Source: Cristatella mucedo (taxonomy: Eukaryota; Bryozoa; Phylactolaemata; Cristatellidae). Taken from it: DNA of 60,224 nucleotides. The notes under the pieces were generated by a model that was not told where the DNA came from, did no database searches, and saw nothing but the letters and a program-made list of their open reading frames with translations. The DNA is taken from NCBI GenBank assembly GCA_009760855.2, contig WPIO01000235.1, forward strand, positions 107,501 through 167,724. The letters are read 5' to 3'. The position numbers were made by a program, and so were the translations under genes. Shown one piece after another: positions 35,077 through 47,444 of the stretch (within the stretch, counting starts at the first letter, position 1; every line of letters begins with the position of its first letter).

Positions 35077-38006
35077 GTAAGGTTGTATAAAGCACTTAAA
35101 CGTGTTTGTGTATTTCTTGCTGGGGTGGGCCTGCAAGTATTGTTTACATACAGGGTTAGTACATTTTCTGGGCTACCTACTGAAAATTATTTATAGCATG
35201 CCTAGATTGCATGTGCTTGCATGTCCTCTGCAGATATTGCAATGACTGAATGACCTCTGATTATCTTTTTAAAATTCTTTTGTAGTTTTAGGCCAATGCA
35301 CGGACCAGTTAAAAATTGGTTGTCCTCATCATTTCAGATCGCCATTTAATGATAGAATTTCAGTGAGCACATTCCTAGCTGATTAAAGAGTTTCACTTGT
35401 ACGGCTGCAAAGTAGTCTCATCGGCAATTACAGCCTCTTGTACCTGGGAATATGGTATCACGTACGGGCAGAAATTAAAAACACGATCACCTCGATTGTT
35501 AAAAGGACGCACTTTTCACCCTCGGCCCTGAAGGAAGATGGATTCAACTGTTGAGCAATAATGATATGCAGCTTAAATTCTTCTTTTAGGAATACTCTTA
35601 AAATTCCTGCACAAGCCCTAATAAAACGGGCACCTCGGCATGCTTCTAGGTCGCAGAGAGAATCGAAATACTGTGTAGCAGAATAGGATTACAAATAAAG
35701 TACACCCACCGGTCAGGAGCATACAAGCAGCAGCTAATAATGGGCTTGGGTGTAGGAAATCTCTTCGATCGAGGGCTTAATTGAAAGGAACGAATAAACA
35801 ACGTAAAATAGGCATCAAAAGAAGTTCAAGTCCTGCCATAACTCACTACTTGCCCCCGAGCTGCTCAATAGTTAGGCTTGCTGTCACTCAGATGAGAAAT
35901 GAGCAAGAATAATCCTGCTAAGCTGGAAAACGTGCACTTTCTTAGCGTTCGACAGTGTAAAAGGTTTTCTTACTGCGTGTAGCAACAGTTTGCTTTGCAT
36001 TTCCATGTGGTAATCGATTCAGGATTAGGTGGTACTAACGTTTTTCCACTGCTGCCCCTCATGAATGTGCTCGTGCATTTGCAGGCAGGCTGGTTGGCGG
36101 CACCTTATCCGTGTCGTTGATGGTATGTCTTCACCCTTACGTCAGAGAGCTTCATCGAGGAGACACTTTCGATAAACGTCTAAGCTATTGACTTACAATG
36201 CATACTAATCCCATCATCTGACCTTTAGAAATATGTAAGAGTGTGTCAAATCTAACTGGACGTGTGTATTTTGACGTGACAATTCCGAGTGGTCATCGCT
36301 TTACATCGACTTCCTAATGTACCTAGTTCTTGTGTTCTCGGACACGGCGACTGTGAGGACACTGGGTAGTCGCCCGATCTCATTAAGTTCACGACAATCC
36401 ACTGAATTGTCAGCAATTCCACTAGAAGCAGTAATAGCTGTGGTCATATCGGTTTCCCACATTCATTCCATCTCCTGGACAAGTGACCATACGACAAGCT
36501 GCACCACTGTATTACCGAGGGTAATCGCTATTAAAGCTGGTGCAAACGGCTGCAATTAAACTAGTAAACGCTTAGGGTAACGTCCCGACGTATATTTTCT
36601 GCCTGAGTGTTTCACGTTTAACACTGGACTTAAGGCATTAGCCCACAATTCAGGTTAATGAGGCATTTGGGTCCAACGATTGGTGTATATAGCGTGCCTT
36701 TTTTGGTAACCGACGGTTTTTTTTACGATGGTGGAGCACGGCAGTACGATCGATTACCTGTAAAATCCTGCACTGCTGAAAGTTTACTGAGTTCGGAGAG
36801 AGCTCAGTGGGGCAAGCAGTAGTTGCATAGATGACTACCACTAACAGTATGCCTTCATCGAATAGGATTTCCGAACGACTAGCAAGCCCACTATTACCTA
36901 CAGCAATCACCTATATCTTCGTGATCTTTATCTTACCGTCCAGTATAACCTGTTAAGCGAGTGCAATTCCGTCAGCGACAGGGTCAAACGATGCGAAATG
37001 TCACAACCTGTTCGCAGGCTATTGAGCTGCATCAGCATGAGTGGACGGCATTAACTAGGTGTGTAAGGACATCCCACCGTGGAGCTTATGCATTCAGTTG
37101 ATGTTAGCCGAATGTCAAGAGCACGTATTTCTATAATATGTAATGACAACCATGGAATCACTGACTTTTTTTGAAGACCCGTCAAGCAAGCTCGTTCTTC
37201 GATGAGGCTGCTTTATGCCTCACTACCGGCATGGACTAATTAATATTAACCCTAACTGGGCTGCTGAGAAGAAGTGGTATATTTAAAAGACAGGAGAAAA
37301 ACTGTAGGCCTTTATCGGAAAAGCAGGCTGTAATTTAGCAAACTAAATAGGTCAAAAGATTACAACCAGTAGCGTTTGTTAAGCGTTTTAACAAACGGTT
37401 TTGATAGGACCTTGGGTTGGTGCAATTTGAACGTTAGGCGGCCTAATGTTGCAACATTTTAAGGTTTATGTGTCAGTTTAATAGTGTTAACTGCTGCACG
37501 GCCTAAGCAATCAGTGAACTAGCCAGCAGCTTGGCATAGCATAGATTTTGCAGCAAGTCAACACACTAATCGTTCACAACTCATGATTCTAGCCAGTACG
37601 TAAACATTGAGCCACGAGTAGATGTCTGTATTTCCGACAATGTCAATGCTGATAGAACTGTGAAATTACTGCATTAAAAAACAGTAGGCACTAAGCACAT
37701 ACCTCTAACGGCAAACCTAACAGTTACTATGAACAAGTGCATGGGGGCTAGCGACCTAAAAAGCCATTACTTTTCTATGGATAAGAAGTTCCTGATAGGT
37801 TGTCCAGAGATTCTTATTTCCATTATTCGATGACGTCAACCTCTTACTGTATACCAGCTGCATTGAAATTTGATTGGCTCTACCTGAAATTTGTAGAAGC
37901 CGTCGTTTAGGCATGTATGTGTATACGTTAGATGTTACGTGTCGGTTTTCACTTGTGAATTTCTTATTCTTTAACATACCTTTCATCAGTAACAAATGTC
38001 GTTTAG
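35077..38006 (+). repeat. Array unit 3 intron (A-type first part)
   Basis: Period 3071. A-type markers near 35339 (CGCCATTTAATGATAG), 35455 (GTATCACGTACGGGCAG) and 35672. A deletion of about 45 bases lies at 37650 (TGCTGATAGAACTGTG, joining sequences separated in the other units). Confidence 0.85.
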
Positions 38007-38147
38007 CTCGAGGAGCTCGATATCAGCAGGAATACAACTCTCGGAGAAGTACCTTCATTCTTATGTCAACTGAAAGCACTGAAGAAGCTTAGCATTGGGG
38101 ATTGCGGATTGTCAAGTGTACCTGATGGTTTGGAACAGCTGACATCG
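38007..38147 (+). CDS. LRR gene array exon 4
   Basis: Open 141-base exon with intact splice sites. Starts LEELDISRNTTLGEVPSF and ends GLSSVPDGLEQLTS. Distinct residues: R8, T10-T11, S29, G31-D32, V38, Q44. The first half is shared with array exon 5. Confidence 0.88.
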
Positions 38148-41127
38148 GTAAGGTTGTATAAAGCACTGAAACGTGTTTGTTTATTTCTTGCTGGGGTGGG
38201 CCTGCAAGTATTGTTTGCTAGCAGGGTTAGTACATTTTCTGGGCTACCTACTGAAAATTATTTATAGCATGCCTAGATTGCATGTGCTTGCATGTCCTCT
38301 GCAGATATTGCAATGACTAAATGACCTCTAATTATCTTTTTAAAATTCTTTTGTACTTTTAGGCTAATGCACGGACCAGTTAGAAATTGGTTTTCCTCAA
38401 CATTTCAGATCGCTATTTAACGATAATGTTTAAGTAATGACATTCTTAGCTTATTGAAGAGTTTCTGTTTGTACGGCTGCAAAGTATTCTCATCGGCAAT
38501 TACAGCCTCTTGTACGTTGGAATATGGTTTTTCATATGGGCGGAATTTAAATACACGACCACCTCGATTGTTAAAAGGACGCAGGTTTTCCCCTCGGCCC
38601 TGACGGAAGATAAATTCAACAGTTGAGCTTTAATGATATGCGGCTTCAATTTTTGTTTTAGGAATACTCTTAAAATTCCTTCACAAGCCCTAATAAAACG
38701 GGCACCTCGGCATGCTTGTAGGTTGCAGAGAGAATCGAAATACTGTCTTGCAGAATACGATTACGAATCAAGTACACCCACCGGTCAGGAGCATACAAGC
38801 AGCAGCTAATAATGGGCTCGGGTGGGGGAAACCTCTTCGATCGAGGGCTTAATTGAAAGGAACGAATAAACAACGTAAAATAGGCATCTAAAGAAGTTCA
38901 AGTCCTGCCATAACTCACTACTTGCCCCCGAGCTGCTCAATAGTTAGGCTTGCTGTCACTCAGATGAGAAATGAGCAAGAATAATCTAGCTAAGCTGGAA
39001 AACCTGCACTTTCTAAGTGTTCGACAGTGTAAAAGGCTTTCTTACTGCGTGTAGCAACAGTTTGCTTTGCATTTCCATGTGATTATCGATTCAGGATTAG
39101 GTGGTACTAACGTTTTTCCACTGCTGCCCCTTATGAATGTGCTCGTGCATTTGCAGGCAGGCTGGTTGGGGGCACCTTATCCGTGTCGTTGATTGTATGT
39201 CTTCACCCTTACGTCAGAGAGCTTCATCGATGAGACACTTTCGATAAACGTCTAAGCTATTGACTTACAATGTATGCTAATCCCATGCTAATCCCATCAT
39301 CTGACCTATAGAAATATGTAAGAGTGCGTCAAATCTAACTGGACGTGTGTATTTTGACGTGACAATTCCGAGTGGTCATCGCTTTACATCGACTTCCTAA
39401 TGTACCTAGTTCTTGTGTTCTCGGACACGGCGACTGTGAGGACACTGGGTAGTCGCCCGATCTCATTGAGTTCACGACAATCCACTGAATTGTCAGCAAT
39501 TCCACTAGAAGCAGTAATAGCTGTGGTCATATCGGTTTCCCACATTCATCCCTTCTCCTGTACAAGTGACCATACAACAAGCTGCACCACTGTATTACCG
39601 AGGGTAATCGCTATTAAAGCTGGTGCAAACGGCTGCAATTAAACTAGTAAACGCTTAGGGTAACGTCCCCACGTATATTTTCTGCCTGAGTGTTTCACGT
39701 TTAAAAGTGGACTCAAGGCATTAGGCTGCAATTCAGGTTGATGAGGCATTTGGGTCCAACGATTGGTGTGTATAATGTGCCTTGTCGGTAACTGACGGTT
39801 TTTTTTACGATGGTGGAGCACGGCAGTACGATCGATTACCTGTAAAATCCGGCACTGCTGAAAGTTTACTGAGTTCGGAGAGAGCTCAGTGGGGCTAGCA
39901 GTAGTTGGATAGATGACCACCTCTTATCAGTATCCCTTCATCGAATAAGATTTGCGAACGACTAGCACGCCCACTATCACCTACAGCAATCACCTATATC
40001 TTCGTGATCTTTATCTTACCGTCCAGTATAACCTGTTAAGCTAGTGCAATTCCGTCAGCGACAGGTTCAAACGATGCGAAATGTCAGAACCTGTTCGCAG
40101 GCTATTGAGCTGCATCAGCATGAGTGGACGGCATTAACTAGGTGTGTAAGGACATCCCACCATGGAGCTTATGCATTCAGTTGATCATAGCCGAATGTCA
40201 AGAGCACGTATTTCTATAATATGTAATGACAACCATGGAATCACTGACTTTTTCGAAGACCCGTCAACCAAGCTCGTTCTTCGATGAGGCTGCTTTATGC
40301 CTCACTACCGGCATGGACTAATTAATATTAAGCCTAACTGGGCTGCTGAGAAGAAGTGGTATATTTAAAAGACAGGAGAAAAACTGTAGGCTTTTAGCGG
40401 AAAAGCAGGCTGTAATATGGCAAGCTAAATAAGTCAAAAGATTACAACCAGTAGCGTTTGTTAAGCGTTTTAACAAAGGGTTTTGATAGGACCTTGGGTT
40501 GGTGTAATTTGAACTTAGGCGGCCTAATGTTGCAACATTTTAAGGTTTATGTGTCAGTTTAATAGTGTTTACTGCTGCACGGCCTATGCAATCAGTGAAC
40601 TAGCCAGCAGCTTGGCATAGCATAGATTTTGCAGCAAGTCAACACACTAATCGTTCACAACTCATGATTCTAGCCAGTACGTAAACATTGAGCCACGAGT
40701 AGATGTCTGTATTTCTAACAATGAGAATGCTGATAACGCTAGAGATTTTGAGGTTCTCAGAGACTGCTTGAACTAGAACTGTGAAATTTCCGCATCAAAA
40801 AACAGTAGGCACATTGCACATACCTCTAACGGCAAACCTAACAGTTACTATGAACAAGTGCATGGGGGCTAACGACCTAAGAAGCTATTACTTTTCTATT
40901 GATAAGAAGTTGCTGATAGGTTGTACAGAGATTCTTTTTTATATTATTCGATGACGTCAACCTCTTACTGCATACCAGCTGCATTGAAATATGAATGGCT
41001 CTACCTGGAATTTGTAGAAGCCGTCGTTTAGGCATGTATATGTATGCGTTAGATGTTACGTGTCGGTTTTCACTTGTGAATTTCTTATTCTTTAACATAC
41101 CTTTCATCAGTAACAAATGTCGTTTAG
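38148..41127 (+). repeat. Array unit 4 intron (B-type first part)
   Basis: Period 3121. B-type markers near 38410 (CGCTATTTAACGATAATG), 38526 (GGTTTTTCATATGGGCGG) and 38743 (TGTCTTGCAGAATACGATTA). A 15-base local duplication (ATGCTAATCCC repeated) lies near 39274-39297. Confidence 0.85.
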
Positions 41128-41268
41128 CTCGAGGAGCTCGATATCAGCAGGAATACAACTCTCGGAGAAGTACCTTCATTCTTATGTCAACTGAAAGCAC
41201 TGAAGAAGCTTGGCATTCAGTGTTGCGGCCTGTCAAGTCTGCCTGATGGTTTGGAACAGCTGACATCG
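41128..41268 (+). CDS. LRR gene array exon 5
   Basis: Open 141-base exon with intact splice sites. The first half is identical in protein to array exon 4 (LEELDISRNTTLGEVPSF). The second half resembles array exon 1 (G29, Q31) but with C32 and Q44. This mosaic pattern is expected if exchange between units breaks within the exon. Confidence 0.88.
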
Positions 41269-44190
41269 GTAAGGTTGTATAAAGCACTGAAACGTGTTTG
41301 TTTATTTCTTGCTGGGGTGGGCCTGCAAGTATTGTTTACTAGCAGGGTTAGTACATTTTCTGGGCTACCTACTGAAAATTATTTATAGCATGCCTAGATT
41401 GCATGTGCTTGCATGTCCTCTGCAGATATTGCAATGACTGAATGACCTCTGATTATCTTTTTAAAATTCTTTTGTAGTTTTAGGCCAATGCACGGACCAG
41501 TTAGAAATTGGTTTTTCTCAACATTTCAGAACGCCATTAAATGATAAAATTTCAGTGAGCACATTCCTCATCGGCAATAACCGCCTCTTGTACATGGGAA
41601 TATGTTATCATGTACGGCAGAATTTAAAAACACGATCACCTCGATTGTTAAAAGGACGCACTTTTCACCCTCGGCCCTGAAGGAAGATGGATTCAACTGT
41701 TGAGCAATAATGATATGCAGCTTAAATTCTTCTTTTAGGAATACTCTTAAAATTCCTGCACAAGCCCTAATAAAACGGGCACCTCGGCATGCTTCTAGGT
41801 CGCAGAGAGAATCGAAATACTGTGTAGCAGAATAGGATTACAAATAAAGTACACCCACCGGTCAGGAGCATACAAGCAGCAGCTAATAATGGGCTAGGGT
41901 GTGGGAAATCGCTTCGATCGAGGGCTTAATTGAAAGGAACGAACAAACAACGTAAAAGAGGCATCTAAAGAAGTACAAGTCTTGCCATAACTCACTACTT
42001 GCTCCCGAGCTGCTCAATAGTTAGGCTTGCTGTCACTCAGATGAGAAATGAGCAAGAATAATCCAGCTAAGCTGAAAACCTGCACTTTCTAAGTGTTCGA
42101 CAGTGTAAAAGGTTTTCTTACTGCGTGTAGCAACAGTTTGCTTTGCATTGCCATGTGATTATCGATTCAGGAATAGGTGGTACTAACGTTCTTCCACTGC
42201 TGCCCCTTATGAATGTGTCGTGCATTTGCAGGCGGGCTGGTTTGGGGTACCTTATCCGTGTCGTTGAGGGTATGTCTTTACCATTACGTCAGAGAGCTTC
42301 ATCGAGGAGACACTTTCGATAAACGTCTAAGCTATTGACTTACAATGCATACTAATCCCATCATCTGACCTTTAGAAATATGTAACAGTGAGTCAAATCT
42401 AACTGGACGTGTGTATTTTGACGTGACAATTCCGAGTGGTCATCGCTTTACATCGACTTCCTAATGTACCTAGTTCTTGTGTTCTCGGACACGGCGACTG
42501 TGAGGACACTGGGTAGTCGCCCGATCTCATTGAGTTCACGACAATCCACTGAATTGTCAGCAATTCCACTAGAAGCAGTAATAGCTGTGGTCATATCGGT
42601 TTCCAACATTCATCCCTTCTCCTGTACAAGTGACCATACAGCAAGCTGCACCGCTGTATTACCGAGGGTAATCGCTATTAAAGCTGGTGCAAACGGCTGC
42701 AGTTAAACTAGTAAACGCTTAGGGTAACGTCCCCACGTATATTTTCTGCCTGAGTGTTTCACGTTTAAAAGTGGACTCAAGGCATTAGCCTGCAATTCAG
42801 GTTGATGGGGCATTTGGGTCCAACGATTGGTGTATATAATGTGCCTTGTCGGTAACCGACGGTTTTTTTACGATGGCACAGCATGGCAGTACGATCGATT
42901 ACCTGTAAAATCCTGCACTGCTGAAAGTTTATTGAGTTCGGAGAGAGCTCAGTGGGGTATGCAGTAGTTGCATAGATGACTACCACCTATCAGTATCCCT
43001 TCATCGAATAAGATTTGCGAACGACTAGCACGACCACTATCACCTACAGCAATCACCTATATCTTCGTGATCTTTATCTTACCGTCCAGTACAACCCGTT
43101 AAGCGAGTGCAATTCCGTCAGCGACAGGGTCAAACGATGCGAAATGTGAAAACCTGTTCGCAGGCTATTGAGCTGCATCAGCATGAGTGGACGGCATTAA
43201 CTAGGTGTGTAAGGACATCCCAATGTGGAGCTAATGCATTCAGTTGATGTTAGCCGAATGTCAAGAGCACGTATTTCTATAATATGTAATGACAACCATT
43301 GAATTACTGACTTTTTCGAAGACCCGTCAAGCAAGCTCGTTCTTCGATGAGGCTGCTTTATGCCTCACTACCGGCATGGGCTAATTAATATCAAGCCTAA
43401 GTAGGCTGCTGAGAACAAGTGGTATATTTAAAAGACAGGAGAAAAACTGTAGGCCTTTATCGGAAAGCAGGCTGTAATTTAGCAAGCTAAATAGGTCAAA
43501 AGATTACAACCAGTAGCGTTTGTTAAGCATTTTAACAAACGGTTTAGATAGGACCTTGGGTTGGTGTAATTTGAACGTTAGGCGGCCTAATGTTGCAACA
43601 TTTTAAGGTTTATGTGTCAGTTTAATAGTGTTAACTGCTGCACGGCCTATGCAATCAGTGAACTAGCCAGCAGCTTGGCATAGCATAGATTTTGCAGCAA
43701 GTCAACACACTAATCGTTCACAACTCATGATTCTAGCCAGTACGTAAACATTGAGCCACGAGTAGATGTCTGTATTTCCGACAATGTGAATGCTGATAAC
43801 GCTAGAGATTTTGTGGTTCTCAGGGACTGCTTGGATTAGAACTGTGAAATTTCCGCATTAAAAAACAGTAGGCACTGAGCACATACCTCTAACGGCAAAC
43901 CTAACAGTTACTATGAACAAGTGCATGGGGGCTAACGACCTGAGAAGCCATCACTTTTCTATGGATCAGAAGTTGCTTATAGGTTGTACAGAGATTCTTT
44001 TTTCTATTATTCGATGACGTCAACCTCTTACTGCATACCAGCTGCATTGAAATATGAATGGCTCTACCTGGAATTTGTAGAAGCCGTCGTTTAGGCATGT
44101 ATATGTTTACGTTAGATGTTACGTGTCGGTTTTCACTTGTGAATTTCTTATTCTTTACCATACCTTTCATCTGTTACAAATGTCGTTTAG
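41269..44190 (+). repeat. Array unit 5 intron (A-type first part)
   Basis: Period 3063, the shortest. A-type markers near 41530 (CGCCATTAAATGATAA) and 41827. About 50 bases are deleted at 41569, where TTCCT joins directly to CATCGGCAATAA. Confidence 0.85.
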
Positions 44191-44331
44191 CTCGAGGAGC
44201 TCGATATCAGCTGGAATGAATCTCTCGAAAAAGTACCTTCATTCTTATGTCAACTGAAAGCACTGAAGAAGCTTAGCATTGGGGGTTGCGGCCTGTCAAG
44301 TCAGCCTGATGGTTTGGAACGGCTGACATCG
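44191..44331 (+). CDS. LRR gene array exon 6
   Basis: Open 141-base exon with intact splice sites. Starts LEELDISWNESLEKVPSF and ends GLSSQPDGLERLTS. Distinct residues: W8, E10-S11, E13-K14, G31-G32, and Q38 in place of the usual hydrophobic residue before the conserved proline. It combines E10-S11 of exon 1 with W8 and K14 of exon 3. It is the last copy with a clean reading frame. Confidence 0.88.
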
Positions 44332-47301
44332 GTAAGGTTGTATAAAGCACTGAAACGTGTTTGTTTATTTCTTGCTGGGGTGGGCCTGCAAGTATTGTTT
44401 ACTAGCAGGATTAGTACATTTTCTGGGCTACCTACTGAAAATTATTTATAGCATGCCTAGATTGCATGTGCTTGCATGTCCTCTGCAGATAGTGCAATGA
44501 CTAAATGACCTCTAATTATCTTTTTAAAATTCTTTTGTAGTTTTAGGCCAATGCACGGACCAGGTAAAAATTGGTTTTCCTCAACATTTTAAATCGCTAT
44601 TTAACGATAATGTTTAAGTAATGACATTCTTAGCTTATTGAAGAGTTTCTGGTTGTACTGCTGCAAAGTATTCTCATCGGCAATTACAGCCTCTTGTACC
44701 TGGGAATATGGTATCACGTACGGGCAGAAATTAAAAACACGATCACCTCGACTGTTAAAAGGAGGCACTTTTCACCCTCGGCCCTGAAGGAAGATGGATT
44801 CAACTGTTGAGCAATAATGATATGCAGCTTAAATTCTTCTTTTAGGAATACTCTTAAAATTCTAGCACAAGCCCTAATAAAGCGGGCACCTCGGCATGCT
44901 TTTAGGTCGCAGAGAGAATCGACATACTGTGTAGCAGAATAGGATTACAAATAAAGTACACCCACCGGTCAGGAGCATACAAGCAGCAGCTAATAATGGG
45001 CTTGGGTGTAGGAAATCTCTTCGATCGAGGGCTTAATTGAAAGGAACGAATAAACAACGTAAAATAGGCATCAAAAGAAGTTCAAGTCCAGCCATAAATC
45101 ACTACTTGCCCCCGAGCTGCTCAATAGTTAGGCTTGCTGTCACTCAGATGAGAAATGAGCAAGAATAATCCAGCTAAGCTGGAAAACCTGCACTTTCTAA
45201 GTGTTCGACAGTGTAAAAGGTTTTCTTACTGCGTGTAGCAACAGTTTGCTTTGCATTTCCATGTGGTAATCGATTCAGGATTAGGTGGTACTAACGTTCT
45301 TCCACTGCTGCCCCTTATGAATGTGCTCGTGCATTTGCAAGCTGGTTGGTTGGGGGCACCTTATCCGTGTCGTTGATGGTATGTCTTCACCCTTACGTCT
45401 GAGAGCTTCATCGAGGACACACTTTCGATAAAAGTCTAAGCTATTGACTTACAATGCATACTAATCCCATCATCTGACCTTTAGAAATATGTAACAGTGA
45501 GTCAAATCTAACTGGACGTGTGTATTTTGACGTGACAATTCCGAGTGGTCATCGCTTTACATCGACTTCCTAATGTACCTAGTTCTTGTGTTCTCGGACA
45601 CGGCGACTGTGAGGACACTGGGTAGTCGCCCGATCTCATTGAGTTCACGACAATCCGCTGAATTGTCAGCAATTCCACTAGAAGCAGTAATAGCTGTGGT
45701 CATATCGGTTTCCCTTATTCATCCCTTCTCCTGTACAAGTGACCATACAACAAGCTGCACCACTGTATTACCGAGGGTAATCGCTATTAAAGCTGGTGCA
45801 AACGGCTGCAATTAAACTAGTAAACGCTTAGGGTAACGTCCCCACTTATATTTTCTGCCTGAGTGTTTCACGTTTAAAAGTGGACTCAAGGCATTAGCCT
45901 GCAATTCAGGTTGATGAGGCATTTGTGTCCAACGATTGGTGTATATAATGTGCCTTGTCGGTAACCGACGGTTTTTTTTACGATGGTGGAGCACGGCAGT
46001 ACGATCGATTACCTGTAAAATCCTGCACTGCTGAAAGTTTACTGAGTTCGGAGAGAGCTCGGTGGGGCATGCAGTAGTTGCATAGATGACTACCACCTAT
46101 CAGTATCCCTTCATCGAATAAGATTTGCGAACGACTAGCACGACCACTATCACCTACAGCAATCACCTATATCTTCGTGATCTTTATCTTACCGTCCAGT
46201 ATAACCTGTTAAGCGAGTGCAATTCCGTCAGCGACATGGTCAAACGATGCGAAATGTCACAACCTGTTCGCAGGTTATTGAGCTGCATCAGCATGAGTGG
46301 ACGGCATTAACTAGGTGTGTAAGACATCCCACCGTGGAGCTAATGCATTCAGTTGATCTTAGCCGAATTTCAAGAGCACGTATTTCTATAATATGTAATG
46401 ACATACATGGAATTACTAACTTTTTCGAAGACCCGTCAAGCAAGCTTGTTCTTCGATGAGGCTGCTTTATGCCTCACTACCGGCATGGACTAATTATTAT
46501 TAAGCCTAACTGGTTCTGCTGAGAAGAAGTGGTGTATTTAAAAGACAGGAGAAAAACTGTAAGCCTTTATCGGAAAAGCAGCCTGTAATTTAGCAAGCTA
46601 AATAGGTCAAAAGATTACAACCAGTAGCGTTTGTTAAGCGTTTTAACAAACGGTTTTGATAGGACCTTGGGTTGGTGTAATTTGAACTTAGGCGGCCTAA
46701 TGTTGCAACATTTTAAGGTTTATGTGTCAGTTTAATAGTGTTAACTGCTGCACGGCCTATGCAATCAGTGAACTAGCCAGCAGCTTGGCATAGCATAGAT
46801 TTTGCAGCAAGTCAACACACTAATCGTTCACAACTCATGATTCTAGCCAGTACGTAAACATTGAGCCACGAGTAGATGTCTGTATTTCTGACAATGAGAA
46901 TGCTGATAACGCTAGAGATTTTGTTGTTTTCAGGGACTGCTTGAACTAGAACTGTGAAATTTCCGCATCAAAAAACAGTAGGCACTATGCACATACCTCT
47001 AACGGCAAACGTATCAGTTACTATGAACAAGTGCATGGGGGCTAACGACCTAAGAAGCCATCACTTTTCTATGGATAAGAAGTTGCTGATAGGTTGTACA
47101 GAGATTCTTTTTTTCTATTATTCGATGACGTCAACCTCTTACTGCATACCAGCTGCATTGAATAATGGTGGGCTCTACCTGGAATTTGTAGAAGCCCTCG
47201 TTTAGGCATGTATATGTATGCGTTAGATGTTACGTGTCGGTTTTCACTTGTAAATTTCTTATTCTTTAACATACCTTTCATCAGTTACAAATGTCGTTTA
47301 G
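44332..47301 (+). repeat. Array unit 6 intron (B-to-A hybrid)
   Basis: Period 3111. It begins B-type (CGCTATTTAACGATAATG near 44594, TTCTGGTTGTACTGCTGC near 44646) and switches to A-type after about 44695 (GTATCACGTACGGGCAG near 44711, TGTGTAGCAGAATAGGATTA near 44928). Confidence 0.85.
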
Positions 47302-47444
47302 CTCGAGGGAGCTCGATATCAGCGGGAATACAACTATAAAAAAAGTACCTTCATTCTTATGTCAACTGAAAGCACTGAAGAAGCTTAGCATTGCGGATTG
47401 CGGCCTGTCAAGTCTTCCTGATGGTTTTGGAACAGCTGGGATCG
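47302..47444 (+). pseudogene. LRR gene array exon 7, two 1-base insertions
   Basis: Acceptor (CGTTTAG|) and donor (|GTAAGGTTG) are intact, but the exon is 143 bases. One extra G (CTCGAGGGAGCTC) near its start and one extra T (GGTTTTGGAAC) near its end break the frame. Otherwise it follows the family, with G8, T10-T11, I12, K13-K14, A31-D32 and G46 as private residues. Both insertions lengthen short homopolymers, and indels become frequent from here on, so they may be sequencing errors and not real inactivation. Confidence 0.75.
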
